Origin: JBBQKG01 sp038326655
Lineage (GTDB): Bacteria > Actinomycetota > Thermoleophilia > Solirubrobacterales > JBBDJG01
Assembly: GCA_038326655.1 (NCBI GenBank)
Contig: JBBQKG010000045.1
Span: 1-9,068, forward strand
Direction: 5' to 3'
Length of the DNA stretch: 9,068 nucleotides
Part shown: positions 1 to 4,716 of the stretch, piece after piece
How the letters are laid out: each line of letters begins with the position of its first letter
Numbering within the stretch: position 1 is the stretch's first letter
The notes under the pieces: generated by a model
Databases searched by the model: none
Told to the model about the DNA's origin: nothing
The model's input: only the letters and a program-made list of their open reading frames with translations
Made by a program: the position numbers and the translations under genes

Positions 1-155
1 GCGAACAGGAACTGGCTCATGAACTCGCCCCCGTACGGATAGGGCGGGCGCACCGCGGACACGATCGTCTTGCCGGTCAGGATCATCATGTCGCCGACCT
101 GCTCGAACAGGTTCTTGGCGGGCAGGAAGGCCCGGTCGGCGGCCGTCCGGATCAC
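1..155 (-). CDS. MlaE/YrbE-type ABC transporter permease, N-terminal part (runs off the left edge)
   Basis: Only the first 51 codons lie in the window. The translation begins VIRTAADRAFLPAKNLFEQV and continues through GDMMILTGKTIVSAVRPPYP to GGEFMSQFLF. This matches the amphipathic N-terminal segment of YrbE/MlaE permeases, with the VRPP(Y/F) stretch and the following G(R/G)EF..Q segment seen in actinobacterial YrbE proteins. The family forms the membrane part of ABC systems that move phospholipids, sterols or other lipids together with Mce (MlaD-type) proteins. The GTG start at 155-153 is chosen because a very G-rich ribosome binding site (159-172) precedes it by three bases and no upstream in-frame start fits the family. 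It begins 31 bases after the TetR gene on the same strand, so the two are probably co-transcribed. mlaD/mce and a second yrbE would be expected beyond the left edge. The family call is by eye from a fragment. Confidence 0.72.
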   Translation of the reverse strand, partial: MIRTAADRAFLPAKNLFEQVGDMMILTGKTIVSAVRPPYPYGGEFMSQFLF

Positions 156-158
156 GCG

Positions 159-172
159 CCCCTCCCCTCCCC
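159..172 (-). promoter_or_regulatory. G-rich ribosome binding site of the YrbE-type permease gene
   Basis: On the minus strand this reads GGGGAGGGGAGGGG, ending three bases before the GTG start. It holds two overlapping GGAGG-like cores, so a usable Shine-Dalgarno spacing exists for the upstream copy. It directly abuts, and overlaps by two bases, the 3' arm of the hairpin at 171-200, which could affect ribosome access. Confidence 0.6.
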
Positions 173-200
173 GGATGTCCGCACAGCTATGGGCATCCGG
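171..200. repeat. Inverted repeat (hairpin) spanning the tetR stop codon
   Basis: The arms are CCGGATGTCC (171-180) and GGGCATCCGG (191-200), around a ten-base loop that contains the TAG stop of the TetR gene (189-187). In minus-strand RNA the stem is seven pairs, one C-A mismatch, then two more pairs. No U-run follows, so it is not a classic terminator. Sitting between the regulator's stop and the permease's ribosome binding site, it could act as an RNA processing, attenuation or coupling element. That role is inference. Confidence 0.5.
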
Positions 201-1245
201 AGGAGACCTTGACCCGCCACCAGCCCATCAACATGCCGACGAGGCCGAGGCGTGGGGTCGCGTGGTAGTGCTTGCAGCCGGCCTCGCCGATGTCGCCGTT
301 CGAGAGCCGCTGCCACTTGTGCGAGCCGGGGTCGGCCGCGATCGCCTCGAGGCGAGCGCGGTTGTCCTGCTCGGCGTCCGTGCGCGCGCTGAGCGCGTGG
401 CGAATCTCCTCGACGCGGCCGGCGAGGTCGTCGCGCAGCTCTTCGAGGTCGCCCACATCGAGCACCCGTGGGCCGCCCGGCGTCCGAACTCGCCAATCGA
501 GCTCGTCGCCCGGGCGGGCTGACGGGAAAAGTGTCGCCAGCTCCCGCTCGAGCTTCGCGATCTGGTCCCGAAGGGTGCGGCGCGCGGCCCCCTCGTCGAC
601 CTCGATCTCGAGCGGAGGCGTTCCTGCGAGCCTGCGACGGATCGCCGACCGGGCTCGTCCGAACGCGGCGTCGTCCCGGTAGAGCTGGAACGCCCAGTTG
701 GCCCCCATGCACAGGGAGTGCAGCTCGAATGCGAGCTGCTGCGGATCCGTGTCGGGGGACACGTGGCCGGCTTCGCGCGCGTCCGCGACCGCGGCTTCCA
801 GCGCCATCAGCCATTCGCTCACGAGCCCGGCGATCTCGTCTCGCACGATGCCGGGCCTGCCGTCGAACTCGATCGAGGCGGCGACCAGGAAACAGCCTCC
901 GCGGAAGACCTCGCGCTCCATGTAGTCGAGCCAGGCATCGGTCAGCGAGAGCACCTCGTCGATGCCCCCGTCGGCGCTGGCGGCGCCGAGGACCTCGTCA
1001 ACGAAGACGTCGCGTGCCGCCCTGACGGTCTCGACCTGAAGATCGAGCTTGGAGCCGAAGTGCGCGAACAGCCCGCTCTTGCTGACGCCAAGCGCGTCGG
1101 CGAGGCGTCCGATCGAAAGACCTTCGAGCCCTTCGGCCGAGGCGATCTGAACGGCTTCGTCCAGGATCGCGCGGCGAGTGCGGTCTCCCCTCGCCCGGCG
1201 GCCGTCGACAACGTGTGAATCGGTGACCTTCACGGCGGTCGCCAT
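187..1245 (-). CDS. TetR-family transcriptional regulator with a long C-terminal extension domain
   Basis: This 352-residue protein has a TetR DNA-binding domain at about residues 22-70, with helix-turn-helix LADALGVSKSGLFAHFGSK at 48-66. An all-helical ligand/dimer domain follows to about 206, with GGCFLVAASIEFDGRPGIV near 116-134, typical of a large TetR subgroup. A normal family member would end there. This one continues for some 140 residues: a predicted coiled coil (221-240), a second charged helical stretch (262-303), and a sharply conserved-looking ending (309-352) with NGDIGEAGCKHYH, GMLMGWWRVKVSSGCP, two Cys and two His. The frame is continuous, so this is a natural-looking fusion. 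It probably represses itself and the downstream lipid-transport operon. The ATG at 1245 has no Shine-Dalgarno and overlaps a candidate -10 (TACTAT, 1249-1244), so a GTG at codon 5 (1233) may be the true, near-leaderless start. The TetR call is firm; the extension has no assigned function. Confidence 0.88.
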   Translation of the reverse strand: MATAVKVTDSHVVDGRRARGDRTRRAILDEAVQIASAEGLEGLSIGRLADALGVSKSGLFAHFGSKLDLQVETVRAARDVFVDEVLGAASADGGIDEVLSLTDAWLDYMEREVFRGGCFLVAASIEFDGRPGIVRDEIAGLVSEWLMALEAAVADAREAGHVSPDTDPQQLAFELHSLCMGANWAFQLYRDDAAFGRARSAIRRRLAGTPPLEIEVDEGAARRTLRDQIAKLERELATLFPSARPGDELDWRVRTPGGPRVLDVGDLEELRDDLAGRVEEIRHALSARTDAEQDNRARLEAIAADPGSHKWQRLSNGDIGEAGCKHYHATPRLGLVGMLMGWWRVKVSSGCP

Positions 1246-1273
1246 AGTAACACGAACGATCGTGCGAAAACAA
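1244..1273 (-). promoter_or_regulatory. Candidate promoter of the TetR gene
   Basis: On the minus strand TTGTTT (1273-1268) and TACTAT (1249-1244) are separated by 18 bases, giving a reasonable sigma-70-type promoter. The spacer is almost entirely filled by the palindrome at 1251-1266, as expected for autorepression. Transcription would start near 1237, downstream of the ATG at 1245 and a few bases before the GTG of codon 5. This supports a shorter, nearly leaderless protein. Confidence 0.42.
1251..1266. promoter_or_regulatory. Putative TetR-family operator palindrome
   Basis: The sequence CACGAACGATCGTGCG holds two overlapping dyads. CACGA (1251-1255) pairs with TCGTG (1260-1264), and the 14-base near-palindrome 1253-1266 is centred on the perfect ACGATCGT (1256-1263). 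Such short CG-rich dyads next to the start of a tetR gene are the usual TetR-family autoregulatory sites. It lies six bases upstream of the ATG, between the candidate -35 and -10, and 77 bases from the divergent mntH start. Confidence 0.5.
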
Positions 1274-1315
1274 GAGGGTCGACAGATTGGCCCTGGGCCC
1301 GGGCAGGCCTTTCTG

Positions 1316-1333
1316 GTTTAGGCATGGCTAAAC
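1316..1333. promoter_or_regulatory. DtxR/MntR-type operator in front of mntH
   Basis: GTTTAGGCATGGCTAAAC is an 18-base dyad: GTTTAG (1316-1321) against CTAAAC (1328-1333), with CATG as the symmetric centre and only one mismatched pair. The TTTAGG...CTAAA layout resembles the TTAGG/CCTAA boxes bound by DtxR, IdeR and MntR-type regulators. Its right arm covers most of the mntH -10 hexamer, so bound repressor would block RNA polymerase. The likely binder is the MntR-type protein encoded by the second gene of this operon. The symmetry is seen directly; the binder is inferred. Confidence 0.65.
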
Positions 1334-1334
1334 T
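1329..1334 (+). promoter_or_regulatory. -10 element of the mntH-mntR promoter
   Basis: TAAACT fits the TAnnnT pattern of actinobacterial -10 boxes and lies eight bases before the GTG at 1343. Transcription would begin at about 1341-1346, on or next to the start codon, and no Shine-Dalgarno is present, so the mntH message is probably leaderless. No convincing -35 is found 16-18 bases upstream. Confidence 0.5.
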
Positions 1335-1342
1335 AGCGTTTC

Positions 1343-2713
1343 GTGATGCCAGAGCATGAACGAACGAGTCGGGCGACCGCCGAGCAGATGCCGCCTGCGG
1401 GTCCCCCGCTCGACCAGCTTCTCCCGCCCGACGTCGACTCCGTACTGCCCGGCGAGGCGGCGGTCGCCGACGCCGCGCAGCGGTCCCTTCGGGGGGAATC
1501 GCGAGGCCTCGCACGCCTCTGGCCGTTCCTCGGCCCGGCGTTCATCGCCGCTGTCGCCTACATCGATCCGGGCAACTTCGCGACCAACATCGCCGGGGGA
1601 GCAAAATACGGCTACCTCCTGCTGTGGGTGGTGCTCGCGGCGAACCTGATCGCGATGCTGATCCAGACGCAGTCCGCGAAGCTCGGGATCGCGACCGGCA
1701 AGAACCTCGCCGAGCTTTGCCGCGAGAACTTCTCCCGCCGCACGTCGATCGGCCTGTGGCTGCAGGCCGAGGGGATCGCGATGGCCACCGACCTCGCCGA
1801 GATCGTCGGCGCCGCACTCGGGCTCAACCTGCTCTTCGGCATCGCCCTCTTCCCCGCCGCCGTGATCGCGGGCGCAGCCGCATTCGGCATCCTGGCGCTC
1901 CAGCAGCGCGGCTTCAGACGGCTCGAGGCGGTGATCGCAGGGATGGTCGGGGTGGTCGTGGCGGCGTTCGCGTTCGAGGTCTTCAAGACCGAGCCGTCCG
2001 GCTCCCAGGCCGCGCACCACCTGTTCGTGCCGGGCTTCTCCGGGACGGACAGCGTCCTGATCGCGACCGGGATCCTCGGCGCGACCGTGATGCCGCACGT
2101 CGTCTATCTCCATTCCGCGCTCACCCAGCGACGGGTCGTGGGCCGCAACCACGACGAGCGGCGACGCATCCTCCGCTTCGAAAAGGTCGACGTGGTGCTC
2201 GCGATGACGCTCGCAGGGACCGTCAACATCTCGATGATGCTGATGGCCGCTTCGCTGTTCCACGGCAGCGGCCTCACGAACATCGACGACATCGATCGCG
2301 CCTACCAGGGCCTACAGACGCTGATCTCGCACAACGCCGCAACGGTGTTCGGCATCGGTCTCCTGACATCGGGCCTCGCGTCTTCGTCGGTTGGGACGAT
2401 GGCGGGGCAGGTCGTGATGCAGGGCTTCATCGAGCGGCAAATCTCGATCTTCCTGCGACGCGCGATCACGCTGGCGCCCGCGCTCGTGATCGTCGCGATC
2501 GGGGTGAACCCGAGCAAGGCGCTGGTGTTCAGCCAGGTCGTCCTGTCGTTCGGCATCCCGTTCGCGCTCGTGCCGCTGGTGTTGATCGCACGACGACGCG
2601 ATGTCATGGGGCCGCTGGCGAACCCGAACTGGCTCACGGCGATCGCGTCGGTGCTGGCGGCCATGATCATCTCGCTCAACCTGTTCCTGCTGGAGCAGGC
2701 CTTCTTTGGCTAG
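1343..2713 (+). CDS. mntH: NRAMP-family Mn2+/divalent metal transporter MntH
   Basis: This 456-residue integral membrane protein belongs to the NRAMP family, which imports Mn2+ (and some Fe2+) into the cytoplasm with protons. The signature DPGN is at residues 75-78 (AYIDPGNFATNIAGG) in the first membrane helix, and GATVMPHVVYLHS lies at about 246-258 in helix 6. The four residues that bind metal in the family, Asp and Asn of DPGN and Ala and Met of helix 6, are all present as D75, N78, A247 and M250. The usual MPHN has become MPHV. About eleven hydrophobic segments follow a soluble N-terminus of roughly 57 residues, somewhat longer than in enterobacterial MntH. The start is either GTG 1343 or the adjacent ATG 1346; with no ribosome binding site and a -10 at 1329-1334, translation is probably leaderless. 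mntR follows after six bases, and the operator at 1316-1333 suggests repression by Mn2+. Confidence 0.93.
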   Translation: MMPEHERTSRATAEQMPPAGPPLDQLLPPDVDSVLPGEAAVADAAQRSLRGESRGLARLWPFLGPAFIAAVAYIDPGNFATNIAGGAKYGYLLLWVVLAANLIAMLIQTQSAKLGIATGKNLAELCRENFSRRTSIGLWLQAEGIAMATDLAEIVGAALGLNLLFGIALFPAAVIAGAAAFGILALQQRGFRRLEAVIAGMVGVVVAAFAFEVFKTEPSGSQAAHHLFVPGFSGTDSVLIATGILGATVMPHVVYLHSALTQRRVVGRNHDERRRILRFEKVDVVLAMTLAGTVNISMMLMAASLFHGSGLTNIDDIDRAYQGLQTLISHNAATVFGIGLLTSGLASSSVGTMAGQVVMQGFIERQISIFLRRAITLAPALVIVAIGVNPSKALVFSQVVLSFGIPFALVPLVLIARRRDVMGPLANPNWLTAIASVLAAMIISLNLFLLEQAFFG

Positions 2714-2719
2714 GCACTG

Positions 2720-3427
2720 ATGGCGGACACGGTCAACCCCCGCATAAGCCGCGCCGTCGACATCGCGGCGACCGAGGCGGTCGAGGACTACGTGAAGGCG
2801 ATGTACTCGCTCCAGCATGGAGGCGAGCAGGCGGTCTCGACCTCCGCGCTCGCGGAGCGGCTGCGCGTCACCCCAGGATCGGCCTCGGGGATGGTGAAGA
2901 AGCTGGCGGGGCTCGGCCTGGTCGACCACGTCCCCTATCGCGGGATGATCCTCACTCCCCTCGGCCGGCGGCTCGCGCTCGAGGTGCTGCGCCATCATCG
3001 CCTGCTCGAGCTGTATCTGGCCGAGGCCTTCGGGATGCCGTGGGACCAGGTCCACGCCGAGGCCGAGCGCCTCGAGCACGTGCTCTCCGAGGAGCTGGAG
3101 GAGCTGATCGCGGCCAAGCTGGGCGATCCCACCGTCGACCCGCACGGCGACCCCATCCCGGGGCGCGACGGCACGATCGACGAGCCCGAGACCTGCTCGC
3201 TGGCGGACCTCGAGCCGGGCGAGGAAGCGCTGTTCCTGCGCGTGAGCGACTCCAGCTCGGACATGCTCCGTTACCTGGCCGAGCGCCAGATCCGCCCCGG
3301 CCAGCGGCTGTTCGTGCAGGAGAAGCAGCCCTTCGGCGGCCCGCTGTTCGTGCGCATCGCGGGAGGTGAGCACGCGCTCGGCGGCGCCCTCGCGCGCGCG
3401 ATGCGCGTGAAGCCCCTGGCAGCCTAG
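2720..3427 (+). CDS. mntR: DtxR-family metalloregulator of the manganese (MntR) type
   Basis: This 235-residue repressor has an N-terminal winged helix (about 20-85, recognition region TPGSASGMVKKL), a metal-binding and dimerisation domain (86-150) and a C-terminal SH3/FeoA-like domain (about 156-233), as in DtxR/IdeR. The metal ligands are diagnostic. Asp23 stands where iron regulators have Met10, and Glu116 replaces the DtxR/IdeR Cys102, both as in Bacillus MntR. His93, Glu97, His112, Glu119 and His120 complete the two sites. This points to Mn2+ sensing within a long IdeR-style architecture. Lys26 takes the place of MntR's Glu11, so the site is not identical to Bacillus MntR. The gene starts six bases after the mntH stop with no clear Shine-Dalgarno, indicating translational coupling. 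Its TAG stop (3425-3427) overlaps the stop of the convergent gene. It probably represses its own operon through the box at 1316-1333. Confidence 0.88.
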   Translation: MADTVNPRISRAVDIAATEAVEDYVKAMYSLQHGGEQAVSTSALAERLRVTPGSASGMVKKLAGLGLVDHVPYRGMILTPLGRRLALEVLRHHRLLELYLAEAFGMPWDQVHAEAERLEHVLSEELEELIAAKLGDPTVDPHGDPIPGRDGTIDEPETCSLADLEPGEEALFLRVSDSSSDMLRYLAERQIRPGQRLFVQEKQPFGGPLFVRIAGGEHALGGALARAMRVKPLAA

Positions 3428-4054
3428 CGCGAGAGCAGGCGGTCGAGCGCTGCGGTGAAGGCGGCCGGCGCCTGCGACCGGACCGGGAACGGCTGCTGCG
3501 GCCCGCCCCGCATCGAGAAGTAGAAGGCCGGCGGGACGATCCCTGCGGCTTGGGCCTGCTTGCTGGTGCGAGCGAGCGCCTGCTCGACCGCGCCTGAGCT
3601 CGGCGAAACGCCGCGCCTGCCCGACGTCGACGCCGGCCGCCGAGGCCACGTGAGCGGCGTCCGGCCGGGCCGCGGCCCGGAAGAACGCGTCCACGAACTG
3701 GTACAGGCGGTCCTGCCGCGCGGCGGCCGCGGCCCAGGCGGCCGGGTCGATCGCGTCCGGCCCGCTGACTGCGATCACCCTGCGCTCGATGCGCAGCTTG
3801 CCGGTCCGCACATAGCGGTTCACGAGCGCCGGGAAGACATCGAGCTCGAAGTCGCGGCACCGCGAGCACCGCAGGTCCGTGAACTCCACCAGCGTGCCCT
3901 GTGCGCGCCGCCGGCCCAACGACGTGCCGTGCTGTGGAATGCCGGTGAGCTGCAGGCGCTCCGTCGTCCGGTCCGGCTTGTCGGACCCGCCCCCGCACCC
4001 GAGTGCGAGCAGCGCGATCAGCAGCGCCGCGCAGGCGCCGCGGCACCGGCTCAG
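3424..4054 (-). pseudogene. DsbA-like thioredoxin-fold lipoprotein, reading frame broken by one base
   Basis: Two frames together encode one DsbA-like protein of about 209 residues. The first (4054-3596) gives an N-terminal hydrophobic segment ending LALLALGC, a plausible though imperfect lipobox, then the redox motif CSRC at 63-66 in VEFTDLRCSRCRDFELDVFP and the helical insert typical of thioredoxin_4 proteins. After AEL at 3596 the homology moves to another frame starting at 3591: AVEQALARTSKQAQAAGIVP, then PAFYF with the cis-Pro position, ending DRLLSR. Exactly one base too many lies between. Uncorrected, the first frame runs on to about 2312 with no sense. It is either a real mutation or a sequencing or assembly indel; the rest of the protein looks undamaged. 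Such proteins form or isomerise disulfides outside the membrane. The best start is a CTG at 4054, with GGAG five bases upstream, overlapping the ZnF-UBP stop (CTGA); no ATG, GTG or TTG is available in frame. Confidence 0.75.
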
Positions 4055-4350
4055 TCGTGCTCCGTGACCGGCACCGGCAGGCCGTCCACCTCGAACGCGA
4101 CCTCGTCCACATAGCACCACGACCAGTCCTCACCCGGCTCGAACGACAGCACGACCGGGTGGCCGTGCTCGGCGGCGTGCTTGCTCGCGTGGCGGTTCGG
4201 CGAGGAGTCACAGCAGCCGACCTCGCCGCAGGTCAGGCAGAGGCGCAGGTGCATCCAGCGATCGTCGTTTGCAAGACACGCGGAGCAGCCCTGGGTGCTG
4301 CTCGGGGTGACTTCGTTGATCTGGTCGAGATGGCCGCAGAGCTCCGCCAT
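4051..4350 (-). CDS. Small stand-alone ZnF-UBP (UBP-type zinc finger) protein
   Basis: The 99-residue protein is essentially one UBP-type zinc finger. The ligand pattern is complete: C5-x-H7, C22-x2-C25, C38-x2-C41, C46, H54, H58 and H64. It is followed by the strand HPVVLSF and the aromatic WSWCYVDE motif (77-83), which matches the WCY segment of eukaryotic HDAC6/USP UBP fingers. In eukaryotes this domain grips the free C-terminal Gly-Gly of ubiquitin; bacterial versions have no settled role. No signal peptide or membrane segment is seen, so it should be cytoplasmic. The ATG at 4350 has no Shine-Dalgarno; TATCAT at 4364-4359, eight bases before the start, could be the -10 of a leaderless transcript. 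Its TGA overlaps the CTG start of the DsbA-like gene, so the two are probably coupled. DUF1059 and antiporter genes lie upstream on the same strand. Confidence 0.85.
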   Translation of the reverse strand: MAELCGHLDQINEVTPSSTQGCSACLANDDRWMHLRLCLTCGEVGCCDSSPNRHASKHAAEHGHPVVLSFEPGEDWSWCYVDEVAFEVDGLPVPVTEHD

Positions 4351-4358
4351 GGGCGGTG

Positions 4359-4364
4359 ATGATA
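4359..4364 (-). promoter_or_regulatory. Possible -10 element of the ZnF-UBP gene
   Basis: TATCAT on the minus strand fits TAnnnT and ends eight bases before the ATG at 4350. With no ribosome binding site for that ATG, a leaderless start is plausible. No good -35 is visible, because the required position falls in the hairpin at 4377-4405. Confidence 0.3.
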
Positions 4365-4376
4365 GCCACGCGCGGG

Positions 4377-4405
4377 GGCGCCGCCACGGGGTGCGCGGCG
4401 GCGCC
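4377..4405. terminator. GC-only hairpin between the DUF1059 and ZnF-UBP genes
   Basis: GGCGCCGCC (4377-4385) and GGCGGCGCC (4397-4405) are exact reverse complements around an 11-base loop, a nine-pair all-GC stem. It lies 24 bases beyond the stop of the DUF1059 gene on the minus strand. No U-run follows, so it may be a U-less terminator of the kind proposed for high-GC actinobacteria, or an RNA-stabilising hairpin. Most of the intergenic stretch 4351-4429 is this element. Confidence 0.45.
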
Positions 4406-4429
4406 TCGGAAAGCGAATGCGTCGCTGCC

Positions 4430-4654
4430 CTAGCTGGGCATCGGCTCCTGTTCGCGCGTACCCGAGATGTAACTCTCCTCGGGCTCGAGAAACTCGCGAA
4501 TCTGATCGCGGAGCTCGGGCGTGTCTTCGTGGCCGTGCACCGAGGCCGCGTGCTCGGCGGCCGTGCGGATGACCTCGTCCTCCTCGCCGATGATCGTGAG
4601 CGAGCAGTTTGACTCGCTCGGCCAGCGGCGGCAGTCAGCGATCTTGCGGGCCAT
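4430..4654 (-). CDS. DUF1059-family small protein (predicted metal binding)
   Basis: The 74-residue soluble protein begins MARKIADCRRWPSESNCSLT and carries the DUF1059 layout: an N-terminal Cys pair (C8, C17) around a short strand, then IIGEEDEVIRTAAEHAASVHG, with H35 and H40 in the helix and the acidic-rich TPELRDQIREF end. These Cys/His positions are why the family is described as small metal-binding proteins; no biochemical role is established. About 18 residues after the core (EPEESYISGTREQEPMPS) are an acidic tail longer than usual. The ATG at 4654 has a strong AAAGGAG site six bases upstream, and a sigma-70-like promoter sits at 4712-4684, just past the antiporter stop. It can therefore be expressed on its own. 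A GC hairpin follows its stop. Confidence 0.8.
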   Translation of the reverse strand: MARKIADCRRWPSESNCSLTIIGEEDEVIRTAAEHAASVHGHEDTPELRDQIREFLEPEESYISGTREQEPMPS

Positions 4655-4683
4655 ACAGGGCTCCTTTCGGTTGGCTCGGATGC

Positions 4684-4712
4684 CTTGTACTCCTCCGGCG
4701 CCGCGGCGTCAA
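4684..4712 (-). promoter_or_regulatory. Sigma-70-type promoter of the DUF1059 gene
   Basis: On the minus strand TTGACG (4712-4707) and TACAAG (4689-4684) are separated by exactly 17 bases. The -35 matches five of six consensus positions and the -10 four of six. Transcription from about 4677 would give a leader of roughly 23 bases carrying the AAAGGAG ribosome binding site. The -35 starts only four bases beyond the antiporter stop codon, so the promoter uses the whole intergenic space. Confidence 0.6.
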
Positions 4713-4716
4713 CCGG

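Noticed and set aside
1624..3369. 581-codon plus-strand frame across mntH and mntR
   Set aside because: Arg/Asp/Gly-rich shadow of the two real genes in another frame, with no domain or start signal.
2312..3595. Long minus-strand open frame continuing from the DsbA-like gene, antisense to mntR and mntH
   Set aside because: High GC makes stops rare. The sequence lacks family features and lies opposite two clear genes. It is the read-through of the frameshifted gene.
4412..4426. Small hairpin AGCGA/TCGCT after the DUF1059 stop
   Set aside because: Only five pairs and no U-run; the nine-pair stem at 4377-4405 is the better candidate.
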